Shown: piece by piece, positions 45,678 through 57,780 of the stretch
How the letters are laid out: each line of letters starts with the position of its first letter
Position numbering within the stretch: position 1 is the first letter of the stretch
Assembly: GCA_011009095.1 (NCBI GenBank)
Contig: VTPC01008452.1
Location: forward strand, 1 to 64,000
From: Ignelater luminosus
Taxonomy: Eukaryota > Arthropoda > Insecta > Coleoptera > Elateridae
DNA length: 64,000 nt
Direction of reading: 5' to 3'
Notes under the pieces: model-generated
Told to the model about the DNA's origin: nothing
Seen by the model: the letters and a program-made list of their open reading frames with translations, nothing else
Database searches by the model: none
Position numbers and translations under genes: made by a program

Positions 45678-45687
45678 CAAACTGCAC
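45678..45687 (+). repeat. Right copy of probable 10-bp target-site duplication
   Basis: This is identical to 44971-44980 and directly follows the right arm. Confidence 0.75.
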
Positions 45688-48600
45688 AAAATGTTTAACT
45701 CATAAAAAAAAACCAAAATAGCAAAATCAAAATTTATGTCACTTATACCACGCAAACAAATGATAGAACTAGGGTGATACTTAGTTTGAGTGATTCTGAG
45801 TTATGGCTACTGAGTGTTATAGGAAAAGCAAAAATTGTCGTTCTTTCTGTTTGCTCAGACACAGACAGTCGAAACTGGCCCAGAACGGAAGTCCTCGTTT
45901 GCTAGCTGATAACCCAATTCTTGCCGTATCAAGCTTTTAGTTTTAGACCTTCGCAATGGCTTGTTTTTTTGTTTTCAACTGTAATAATTTTACGTATCTC
46001 AACAAATTCATAAAAAAATGGTTTCAGCAAATAACAAGAGATAAATCGTCAATCAGTTAAAAATCTAAAACGCAAAAGTGCAATAAATACTTTGCTGTTG
46101 AAAAGCTCACAAGTGAATGATTTCCTTGATTCATTAATGGTTTCCCAGTGATTTCTTCATCGCAATGTATTACATCTTGAAGACTTTTATTTAAAGGCAG
46201 AAAATTAATTACTCAACTAGTGAATCTTCATGAAATGAGCAAATGATGTCTAGATTAATTTTTTAAATCTTCTCAGCCTAGGAAAAATACTTTAAAGCAA
46301 GAAATGTGTCGAATTCGTTGACCAATAGCAGACGGTAAATAATCCATATAAACGAGTAACAGAATATTTTGAGTCATATTCAAAATTATTAGCTAAAAAG
46401 TATTTTGCTGTTTTCTTGATCAGCACAATCTTTGAATCTGAAACTACTAAAGTAAACCAAATCTTTGCCTTTGTTTACATGTTATGGTCCTGTAACTTAT
46501 TTGTCTTCAAAAACAACAGTACTTCCATAGCTAAGAATTCCAATAACCTAAAGATCCAAAAATGCAGTCCATTGTTGATAAATCCGAACTAACAAAAGTC
46601 ATAAACTCGTAAATCAAAGCTGAAGCTGCCGCTTGATTTTCGGAAATGTTCCATGTTGACTTGAATTGATTTTTGATCTGATTTTAAATATGCTTTGATA
46701 AACTGATGCAAGAATTTTATGAAAGACATTTAGAAAAATAGAATAAAATTTGTTTTGATCTAGTTATGATTTGGCATCTGACTCACATATTGTATGACAT
46801 TTGTCAAGAAGATTTACAACCCTTTTCAGAAAAAGTAGTCCAAGGAAAGGTTAGGGAAAAAACAGAATCTTTAGTAAGAAAAGAGAAAATCATTGAAATT
46901 GAAAGGTTGACCAAAAAAGGCACAAGGGAGAGTAATGTCTACAATAAACTGGAAAATTGATATAACCTGAGAACAGAATAATGAATTGAAAGGTTAGACA
47001 AATGCAGTTGAATAAGGAGACTGTTATAGATTCGCTTAGTGGTTCTGAATGTTCATCGGAAGCTCACATCCAGATTTCGAGTAATTATTTCTCAAAAATT
47101 TTTGAGATAAAGTCGAATTGTGAAAAGTGACAACAAATGTATCATCATCAAGAGATATGTATAAATTGTGGTTGGCATTAATTTCTCATATCACTAGACC
47201 AACTAGCACTCCTTAAGTTACACTTTCTTCACTAATAAGTTGTTAGCACGCCCGTTTGTGCTCGCAGTACTAGTTGATTGATTATATCTAATATCTTAAA
47301 TCTTATTCTATACACTTTCTTGTTTAATAAGTATACTCATCAGGGATTATCTTAAAAGGTGCAGCTACAAACAGCAAAATTCCAAATGGATTAAGAAGTA
47401 CGTAAATAAAGAACTAAAAGAACTTTTCTGCTTTGAAGTTAGAAAATTAGAAAACTTTGAATGAACGGTTTTTGTCGAAAAACCCAAACTACAAACTATT
47501 ATAAATGTTAAAGTACAGTAATGTGTCTTTAAATGGAACCAGACATTCTATTGTTTTGTCAACCCAAACAGTTGGAATTTACATCGTTTAGATTTTCAAC
47601 GACTGCAATTAAACGCCTGTAGGTATCTGTATTATTCATACTGTAAATTCTGGACTATTACACTCCATAGTACCATCACGATTACTAAACAAGAATCTGT
47701 CTACGTCTCTTTTTCTTCTTTTTTTGTTTCTTGTATTTAAATATAGTACAGTTAGTTCATGTTTTCATTAATCCCATTAAGTGCTACAAACTAATTTGTA
47801 TACATACACACAAATAGGTTGCGGTTAGTCGTTAAAGTGACTATTAAATGTTTAAGGCTTTTACTCTCTAATACAATGGTAAATTCAAATGGCTTCAGGA
47901 AATAACTTATACCCTTATTCGGAACACAAACGCAACATAATTATTAACAAATTAATAATGCCAACAAAATATGTAACTTTGATATAAAGAACAATCTAGT
48001 ATTTGTAAAACACTAATTGGATTTCCAAACCTAAACTAACCATTAGATTACTTATACTGGAAACACTGGAACGTACAGTGTGAGAGAGAGATGGAAAAAG
48101 AAAAGATGAAAGGGCAAAAAGTTAATATTTAACGAGCAGAGTTTGATGCGTAAGTAAAACTTTTAAATCTCTATTTACGAATTTCATTTAAATTTAACCC
48201 ATTTAATAAGTGTAAAATGATTAATTTTATTCAATTAAATTTGAGAGTGGTTACTAAAAAAGCAGTTCTAGAAACTCTAGTTCACATGTCAAATGTCTAT
48301 CCACCTTTAATTGCATTTCCGGAAATTATAAAAAAGGAATCGAAGGAACAAAGTGCTAAAGAATCTACTTTAAAGTAATCCAATTCTTTCCCAACATTGA
48401 TTAAATTTCAATTAAATAAAAAGTTACAGTAATTGAAAGTATTTTTCAACTTATACTGACAGATCTAAAATGAAGTCACTTGCAAGTTTGTTAGGAAAAA
48501 GGAATGTAAAATTTTTGCGGATGGAAAAAGCTTTTTGCATCGACTTTATGTCATAATATTTATGTATGGGTTTTATATGGATATGTTCAGAATAGGGAGG

Positions 48601-51148
48601 TTTATTGAATATGTAAGGAAAAAAAATAGAAAAGAGCTACTAGAAATTCCAAGATTTACTACAAACAACTAGAGTGAAGTATTCGGCATGCGATTTAAGA
48701 AACAAAAAAAAGGATCCTATCCAAAATCTGGTTTTTGACAAGGAATGGTGTAGACAAAAAAGACACTTGAACAGAAATATTTTTAATAACAACATTGGAA
48801 TTTCTCATTTTTCTAAGAAAGGGAACAAAAAAGGTTTTCACGTCAGTTGAAACAAGTGGTGATACTTATAAAACTTTAGTGATTATTGTCTGTGATAAAT
48901 CAAAACGTTCTAGTAGCGTAAACGTAATAGCTTACACAAATTCAAATAACAGGCCTATAAATAATTTAATATCAGGGAGTGATGATGGTGGGTCTTTCTA
49001 ATTGAATGACCTTTCTTGTTTGTTGAATTTTTTAATTAATGCCTCATGCAAATAACACTCTGTACGTAATATATTTGAATGGAGAATTATTTAAAAAAGA
49101 TTTTTTCTTAATGAACGTGTATTTTTAGCAAGGTTTGTTAAAAATTGTATGAATTAGGTTCGATCCGAAAATATAATTTGATCTAATTCAGATTCATTTA
49201 AATTATTTTAAAAATCCCTGTTAAATGTATGTATAATTCTTTACACCAATCAAACTTGAATCTATATGTACTAATAGCTTTCTATTTACATATATTTGTT
49301 ATTCAAATGTACGCACGCAGACAAAATAACCAAAGATTTTCGTATCTCTCAAAAAAGATTTCACTTGAAAAATATAGGATTATACAGAATGTTCTAAAAT
49401 AAGATCCAGAAATTACAACAAATACGGAATCGGTTGATTTCCAGCAAATCTGCAAAAATTAGATGGTCCGTGGAATGAGAAAAAAAACTTGTGTTGCCTG
49501 TTACAGTCTTCACAATTCTCCAGGCAAACGCAAAATTCTTGTCTTTAGATATTCTTTATTATTTACGAAAACAAATTGCGCGTTATAAAGGCACCAATTA
49601 CAAACTGTCACTCTGACACTTCATCTTCGCCTAACCATTATCAATCGTGTTATGGATCGGTTTGTTTCGATCTATTTAAGGTAAATCATTAACCTGGCAA
49701 AATCTAGAAACCCGGAAATTCGCTTCAGTTCACTAGAATCTTATCTATCTGCTGTTCCAATTTCCAGTGGGGATTTTTAACATGCAAACATCTAATTGCC
49801 ACTTTACCCTTTTGAATCGATTACATATTTCTTGTACTTTCTGGAATTCCAAATACAGATATATACAATTACAGTGTGTATACTGAGAAATCAATATTGA
49901 AAATTTAGAGTAATGTGCGAAATAGACTTCGTTCTATAGCTCATCAAAAGCTTTGACTTTTGAGCGGTATATCGAACATTATTTTGGGAATCGATCTCAT
50001 TATACCCATTCATCAAAAGTGAATTTTCAGATTAAGAGAAACTTATTGATTTTCATGTGAATAATGACCTTCTTGATTTTACTATGAATCAATCAAATGA
50101 AGTGTAATAACAGATGGAATAAAATTCTATTGATACTTACAATTGGAAACTATAAACTTAAAAAAAATCTAAGAAAAAGAAAAAGAAGAAGAAGTTCCTA
50201 TGGATGGGTCACCCATTTTAAGTGCTCATTGGGTGCTCTGGAGGCAAAATCGACATTGGTATGAAATAATAAAAGAGACAACCGTCACAGGCATTCCTGT
50301 TCATGCCTCAATGTCAGTCTTTGATTCTTATTCTCCAGCTGCTTTACCAGTCTGCTAGAACCACTTCTTATGAAGACTAGGACCCAGAATTTAATGTTTC
50401 ATATGACATTCGTTAGTGCGGCTATAGAGTAGTTATTGCCCAATAGTTGGTGTTATGAATTTTTAGCCAAATCGGGTGGGTCAAGGAACATACAAATTAA
50501 ACTCTCGAACGTGGTTTAAGCAAATGGGCTGAAACTTGGTAGGTGTAGTTGCAGGTTTGGGTCACATATACGGTATTTATTCCAAGTTGATTGCACTAGT
50601 TATTAATTTTTATTTACCCCATCTTCTCAAAATTTCCAAAATTAAGTACACAAGAACAGCTTAGTTACGTATAGTTCTCTATAGTTTATCGTAATCTCCT
50701 GGTATGGTCGGTTTTGACTTATATTTTTCATTTCTCAGACACATCTGAAGCCTGAGATATGATTTTCTAAATTTTACGAATTTTTTCCAAAAATACAACT
50801 TTGGGTGGCGTATCTCGGCCACAGTAAGGTGTAACTCTAAAACCTTTTGGGTAATAACTACTTCCAAGCAGAACTAACGAATGGCATATGAGACATTAAA
50901 ATCTTGATGGGACAGGTAGAGCCCTATTCCTCATTAATCGGGCTTCACCATCACTAAGAGGTCTAGTGTAGTTTGTCTAAAAGCCCGTAGCTAGTATAAC
51001 ATATTTTTGCATGTTCATTTTCGAAAGAATATGGTTCGATGGGGTCATTTTGTTCAGATTTAAACAAGAAATCCGAATCCACCAGATCCTTCATGTAGCA
51101 AAACGCATACATAAAAATTCCAACCAAAGAAATTAGATATCTCCAAGA
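45688..51148. other. Long stretch without recognised genes
   Basis: Most of this is A+T-rich and unremarkable. The plus frame at 46766-46960 is lysine- and glutamate-rich and coiled-coil-like but unidentified. The part from about 50200 to 50960 is less A+T-rich, with phrases such as GGCGTATCTCGGCCACAG near 50805, and resembles decayed noncoding repeat rather than a gene. Confidence 0.45.
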
Positions 51149-51355
51149 CTTGACAATGTATGGCACTCAGAATTTATAAAGTTATTATTTAACAACATCA
51201 ATGTAGGCCTTGTTGAATTTTTGGAAAACCAAATTTTCAGGATTAAACTGCGAGCTTTTCTCTCATCAGAATGCAGAATTGCACTTGGTGTGCCCCTAGG
51301 TTCACTCTTGTCCTCGAGCCTTTACTTTGTCTATGTCAGCGATAAATCAATGTAA
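51149..51355 (+). pseudogene. Jockey/CR1-type LINE reverse transcriptase fragment
   Basis: One plus-strand frame of 68 codons carries the central reverse transcriptase blocks of a jockey-like LINE. LDNVWHSEFIKLLFN corresponds to the FD-VWH-GLI-KL block, VEFLENQIFRIKL to the SFL-NR-F-V block, and ALGVPLGSLLSSSLYFVYVS to the GVPQGSVLSP-LF-IY-SD block. It ends at TAA 51353-51355, just after SDKSM. The FADD catalytic box that should follow within about 30 residues is not visible, and the frame is closed by a stop just upstream at 51134-51136. It is a short dead fragment. Family identity is clear from the spacing of the three blocks. Confidence 0.85.
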
Positions 51356-54300
51356 CAGTATAGAGCTTTTACCTGCTATTAAATGAAGGTTTGAGTTCTG
51401 AAAACAAACTTTCCTACAGACTGCACAGATACAAGATACTGTAACTTTCTTCTAATGTCTCATAGTTTCTCAGTAAGGTAAACCTGCATTGCAATGCCAA
51501 ATATTCTGATCGTCAAAAAGAGCTTTCGACTAGGTTTAAAAAATTTTATAATCAATCAATAAGATGCTGACCAAGCCTATCGATACAAGCGTCCAGTTTC
51601 TTCTACTGCAGCCAATAATCAACACAGATGGCTTGCTCCACAAAACCAACCTAGCCTACCAATATTCATCTAAAAAGGTTGCAGCAAAGTTCCAAATCTA
51701 GAAGTGCATTATGCTAGATTGAGACGTTTCTGCTAAAACTTGTTACATGCTATCAATAACGGGTGTGATGTTATCAAAGTATTCAATTTTGCTCGCAGCT
51801 TCTTTTATCCATAACTACTCGTACAAATAATAATCACTTTGTCATGCCATCTGAAGTCTCCTCTGAATCTCCCAAATAAATGAGCAAAATTGTTGATTTC
51901 TGCATATCAATATTTATCTTGTACTTTCCAGCTTTTTTAAATCCTTTTTTATCGTCTTTGTTACCTTCTACACGCAACTTTGCAATTTATTTATAATTCA
52001 TATTCTGAGCTACAGTATAGCAAAGTTTGCGACTCAACCACAGTACACAGTTAACAAGTTAGCATTAAATGAATCTTAAAATAATCTTTTCGGTTGAATT
52101 TCGATCTGTTTTTCTTTCCACTTTTGATGAATTGATAGATCCGACTGATCAAACTAAATTTATGCCAGACTATAATAGCAAGTCTTTTGCTAAATGATGA
52201 TAAATCCTTGCATGAGCAATGACAATATTCATGAATAATAGGGCTACTGTTGGCGTCAATATCCTTATTGAACTGTCTGGTATTAGATCTATGGATTCTA
52301 TTGATAGAACTTAGAGAAATCGTCTTGGTAATTTATCTTCGTATGGCTCTTCTAACACAGGAGTTAGCACTTCCATTTAAATAGCAAATTAAACTGAGAT
52401 TTGGAAAATAACAAAATTATTATTTCTATAGTAATGCTAATGTAGCATATCTTTTTAACAAAATAAATATCAAGTAAATACCTTACAACAAGAATTAAGT
52501 GGAGAATTCCATCTTAATAGCCTACTTTGACTTTTGAGATATTAAGAACAACAAAAAATATTAAATAGAGCTCTGACATTTAGCTCGGCTTGTTTTTTAG
52601 CGAAACTTCGCAATCAAGAGAATAAGCTTCAGAAAAAAGACACTCCGTTAACCAATCAATAGTAATTCAAGTTAAACTCGGAATTTTCTAGGAAATACTC
52701 ATTTTATTAGAGGATATTTGATTTTTAAATTAGTTTTGTTAAATGCAGATTGTTTTGATTTAAATGACATTTTCAGAAATAAAATGGTGTAACAATTCAT
52801 CCCTCTTCTAGGTATTATTATCAAGCACGATTCAAATTTCCAAATAACACCGTATTAAATAACTACCATTCATATTTGTCGTAAATAGAAAACGCAATGA
52901 AATGAAATGCAATTACATTTAAAATACCTGAACAAAACGTACAGAGAAACCATTAAATAAATATATTGCAGCTAGCGGGCTACGTCAACATAAAAAATTA
53001 ACAAACAAAAATAAAGTAAAAGTAGATTTCACAGCTAGAACATAAAAATGTTTCTATGTAAATTCGAAGGAAATTAAGTGCCTCCTTTTCCCTATTTCCT
53101 ATTTTATGTTAGGTGCAACAGATGGAAGTCTTAAATTTATTTTTTCATAAAACAACACATAAATGATCTTTTAGTGTTCTTGGCAACATAGTCATATTGT
53201 AGTTACATTCTGTATGCATATAAAATATTACGAGATAATAGGAACTTTGAGGTGATGTTTTATTCACTTCTCAATTTATATTCTGTGGAGCATTACCATT
53301 ATTCTTTTTGGATGAAAAATTGTAAACTGCATACCTAAAAATAATTTATTATCGTACAGTTAAACTAAACGTTAAATTTTGAAATAAAAAATCACCGCAC
53401 TATTAATTAGTATACTGTGTAATTAGTATAAATTGTAATTGTCTTTGAATTGGACAATATTGGATGCAGTTGGTTTGGCATAATTTACGTTAGTTAACAG
53501 TAATCAATGGATATATGCACGAATATGAAGATTCCCTATGTTTATGTATTTATACAATCATATTATTATTATTGGAAATTTCAAATATTATAGTAACATT
53601 AAAACCACTTTAGAACTACCTTTATAGTATTAACTTACTTTCCAAACTGAACATCCCTTGATGTTACAACATAATAACAGTGTCAAAATTCTGATGCATT
53701 AATCTTAACGCTTTTGTAGCGACGAACTTCGAACTTCAAACTTTGACAGTGGTGCTTATCCAACCGCAAAGGGTAAATACATGATATACCTAGTTTAGCA
53801 TCAAGGACTAAGACGAAACTATTTCAGAAACCGGCGCCACATTGAGCGAACATTTTTATGTATTTCCCTTTGAATTTTTCAAGGGGGTCAGATTTTATTG
53901 CACTATTAAATGCAAAATGGTATAATAACATTGGCAATTGTAACAAAAATGTATTCATTTCGCATTTTGCATTATGACAGAAATGGTTTTTGATGTGAAA
54001 TTTCAGAGTTACGTACTACGTGTTTTAACATCGTTAGAACTATTTGTTTTTAATTTATATTGGATGTGTACTATGTAGTATGTAACGTAAACATAAATGT
54101 TTTGAATTCCAATTAAAATGCAACGAGGATAGTGTATAGCTCTTTATTATAGTAAATACGAAAAAGGTAATTTAATTGGTTATTACTTAACTTATATACA
54201 TTCATACTCTTCCATAACCTAAAAATCAAAATAAAATTATGCAAACAAAAACTTTTCCCGTACACTAAATATTTATTGCAGAGAGGTGTAATAGAGTAAC

Positions 54301-57179
54301 TATGTAAACATGAGCGAGATTTAATTATAAGCTGCGTCCCATCGTTGTTCTTAGGATACACCTAATTATATTTAGGAAAACTATAACAACCTGAAAAGTG
54401 ATATTTTGCAAAGCAATTTAACATCAAATATGTACTACAGCTTTCATTATTCTCAATAACTACAAGGACAAACCCATTTACTGTTTGTTTTCTTTTTTAA
54501 GCTCCTCAGATATACCGATATTTTTCTATTTTGATAACATTGTCGATCAGCTTTGATAGAATGATGTGTTTCTTCTATTTGTTTAATTATCTTTCATTAA
54601 TCAATACATCAGCATTCTTTCTGTTCAAATTCCAAGATGTTTAACACTGTAACACAATTCTAAATAATTATATGCAGAGGTGCAGAAGTCACTAGTCCAT
54701 AGTAATACAGAAGTGACAATTTAATAATCGATCTATCGACTTTTGATCAATCCTCAATTTTATTTCGTCCAAATCATGCTTTTGCAAAAAACAACCCAAA
54801 ATAGCCTATCGTAAAGCCATTAAGTCCAATCTTGCTTTCTTAAACAGTTTCAAGATCTATAAAATACTTGCAGCCTTGTCAAAACTTTGTTATTTAACCT
54901 CTCAAAGCATCTTTCCAAAATACATCTAGAAGTCAGTACAGATCATGAAACCTAGTAATACTAAATACAAAATTGCCGTGAATTTCAGAATTCAAACTAG
55001 AAGAATCCATAGATCCAATAAGAGTATAACAAATGGTAGAAATCAATGAACATGTATGTTACTAACGTCATAGGAATTCCATCCTTTAACCTAAATAAAC
55101 ACAAGTTGAAGTTTAAGTTTTCTTACTAAAAAAAAGCTTCACTACAAGCTTTTGCTCACTTAAACTGTGTATTTTTGAGTTCCTAAGAGAAAAATGGTTT
55201 TCAAAATATTTTTTTTCAGTTTTTCTCCTTAAATAAAATAAATTAAATTGTTCTAATTGCACTATGCGCCAATATGCAAAATACTTCCACTCTCCATATC
55301 GCAAACGTTTTTTAAAACATAGACTTTTATTTCACACGCAAAGTAATGAAAGACCTCCTTTGGAAGATCTTAAATGAGATAGATGGCAACTGGAGGACAA
55401 CATCAGAGGGAGCACAGTCTCTTTTCTTATTATTCCTTCATACTTATTGAGAAGAATTTGGCCAAAATAATTTCATTGGCATTGAAAACGATAGAGACAT
55501 GGGCTCAAAATCAACCTTAGCAAGACATTGATACTATCGTTTACACATCGTACAGGTTTGAACAGACTGATCGAATCAAAAATTTAGTTTTACTAGCCAT
55601 CAAACCAATTTTAACATTAAAGTAGACAAAAGTTCTCTATGGATGTAAATGCATGTTTGGCAACACCTGAGCGTTGAATCCCAGCAGTATCTACAGTCTC
55701 TATATCATCAACCTTACTATATGCCGCCCAACTTTGGTGTCATTAATTCAACACAAGGGAAAAGAAAGCTAAACTAAACAGTCGACAAAGCTACTAAGAT
55801 AGTTTCTATTTATAAGCTTCAAATATTTTTCAATACCTTTATTTACAAGAGAGAAGAAAAGTAGCAAAAGCTTGAAAAGCTGGAACCTATTTAGAAAGCC
55901 GCTCGGAGACAAAGATTCTCTCTAAATCAGCAACTATACTCCAGAGTCTTCCAAGCGCAGATAATTGATGAGGTTATAAAAGAAAGGGCTTACAAAACAA
56001 AATGATCTCCATAATCTCAGAGAGACAGAGATATCAACATCGTACTGAACTGGAATGGTGTAACAAATTCTTCACTTAACTCATCATGGTATCTAAATAT
56101 AAAGACGTATAAAATCACGAGAATGCGGATTCGTCTGCCAATGCGAATGATAGGCTCAAAACAAACTTATAAGGCTCCTGATAGCAAACCTTTGGGCTAG
56201 AAACGACGTCAAGAATAAATACATACGCTATTTTTGGAAAAACCACAAAAGAAACATTTCAAACTGTTCTTTAAAAAGAACTTGACATTTTTACTGCTTA
56301 AGAAAATTCCCAATTCTACTATGTAGAAAATGTGACAAGGTCAAAGGAATCCGATATCTCACCTTAATCGTAAGACACTGACTCTCGAATACCTGTTTTC
56401 TGAAACTAACAAAAACCAAACAACCTCTAGTGGGAAAAATTTTGGAATTTTTCAAAGAAACAACACTCTTTGCCGAAAGACCACAGAGGAGCACAATAGT
56501 GTGACAAGAAAGGAGCCAAGAAAACTCAACACCCAATTCACTTTAAACATTACAAATAACTCGAATTATTAAAAATTCTAAACTTCTAGGATATCCACCA
56601 AAAACTATCAGGAAGTGATAGCTGCCATCAGATAGTGTTTCCCAAACTAAAGAATCGTTGATTTATAGCAACATCCCCTGACAAATAAAATAGAACATGA
56701 GATTAGTCATGAAAATTGTAGTAAATCTTGGAGATTTAACAATTTCTAGATGCTGCCATTTTTTATTAATTTTCATTCAGCTTTACATTCTTACAGCAAA
56801 TGAGCTTAGCGAAAGTCGCTATTTAAAAACAAACAATTCTCGGGTCTACTGAAATTACCCTTTTATGGTATGAATCTTCCATCAACTTTCAGTTTCGACG
56901 TTTCTATTAGGCAGATAACGATCTTTCTTTTCTCAATAAAGTAGCTCACTATTGCATTCTTGAGTTGGAATTATCATTCTTTGAAAATTGCAAATCCGAG
57001 CAAAATAAGATAGAGGCCAAAAAGAGCAAGATAGACTCTTAATCAAAACTTATCACCCTGAGCATATTGATCAATCCTAAAATGTTATAAACCAACAATT
57101 AATAAATTGTGAGAAAAACGATGCTATAATCTTCAATGTCGTTTACATAATATGTAAATATGTAATGCGTATGATGTGC
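51356..57179. other. Long stretch without recognised genes
   Basis: The interval is mostly A+T-rich. Around 55690-55800 the plus strand reads TLLYAAQLWCH followed by a stop and a Lys-rich stretch. This loosely recalls the end of an R1-type reverse transcriptase but is too short to call. Near 53400-53430 the word TAATTAGTATA occurs twice. Confidence 0.4.
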
Positions 57180-57780
57180 CCAGTGAGTGTAATTGCTTTT
57201 ACGCCCGAAGGCAATGGTGAAATCAGTGGGAGATCGGAGACCAGTTCAACAACAAGGTAGATTTGCTGCTCCCTTCATATTATTTCCTCTCAGACCTCCT
57301 GTATCCTCTTAAATTATATCCAGCGCATGCCGAGTTGTACAATCTAGATTCCAAATTAAAAATTATCGTCTTCCCGTCGTCTACCGTCTTTTTCGGCGGC
57401 CATTGCTCGGGCGTCCTCCTCCTCCATCTCTGTTTCCGCCTTTGTCCAGCACAGCAAATCCCGATCGATGACGAAGGCCGAAGTGGGCCGCCGGAGGCGG
57501 CCTGGAAGAGGGGACGCTCAAGCAGCGGCTGTCACAAGACCACGAACGTCTCAAAACTACCCAAGCAAAACAACACAACGCAACAGCATCACTAGCTCGT
57601 ACCTCTCATACGTCTCTCCCGCCCTGCTCCTTACTTCACGCCTTTTCTTCTATATTTCTTGAATATTCCCAACCGCAAAACCTCGCGTCCCTCTTTACCC
57701 AGAAAAGTCATGGAGACGCGAGCACCCAAACCCACGATTGGCTCCCATTCTCGTTCCCGCGTCACTCTTGCTGGCCGCTA
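57180..57780. promoter_or_regulatory. CpG-rich block, candidate promoter or first-exon region
   Basis: This 600-bp interval stands out as GC- and CpG-rich within very A+T-rich DNA. It holds a GCGGCCATTG element at 57397-57406 (complement CAATGGCCGC), a GATTGG inverted CCAAT box at 57736-57741 and numerous pyrimidine-rich tracts. On the minus strand a 23-codon frame starts at 57427 with MEEEDARAMAAEKD and ends at 57356; a weak GT donor lies at 57384-57385 within it. The picture suits a housekeeping-type promoter and first exon transcribed leftward, but no partner exon was found. Confidence 0.35.

Larger units (their letters stand above)
44971..45687. mobile_element. Foldback element with sub-repeat arms and minisatellite core
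   Basis: The element runs from about 44981 to 45677. The left arm (44981-45228, 248 bp) and right arm (45479-45677, 199 bp) are inverted copies. The inner parts align closely (AGCTCTCT, TGATGACT, ACATGATAT, CTAAGCATAGT), and the outer parts are tandem 16-bp units with consensus GCCGGGARADATCCRT. The left arm has about nine or ten units and the right about six, which accounts for the 49-bp length difference. Between the arms lie a GTTAG minisatellite and 100 bp of A+T-rich DNA. The identical 10-mer CAAACTGCAC sits in direct orientation at 44971-44980 and 45678-45687, exactly outside the arms, as a target-site duplication would. Drosophila FB elements have the same plan and about 9-bp duplications. 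No transposase is encoded. The open frames at 44926-45210 and 45513-45755 merely translate the two arms. Confidence 0.9.

Noticed and set aside
55690-55800. Plus-strand TLLYAAQLWCH resembling the R1-type LINE C-terminal region
   Set aside because: It is a single short block closed by stops, and no reverse transcriptase motif was found upstream in any frame.
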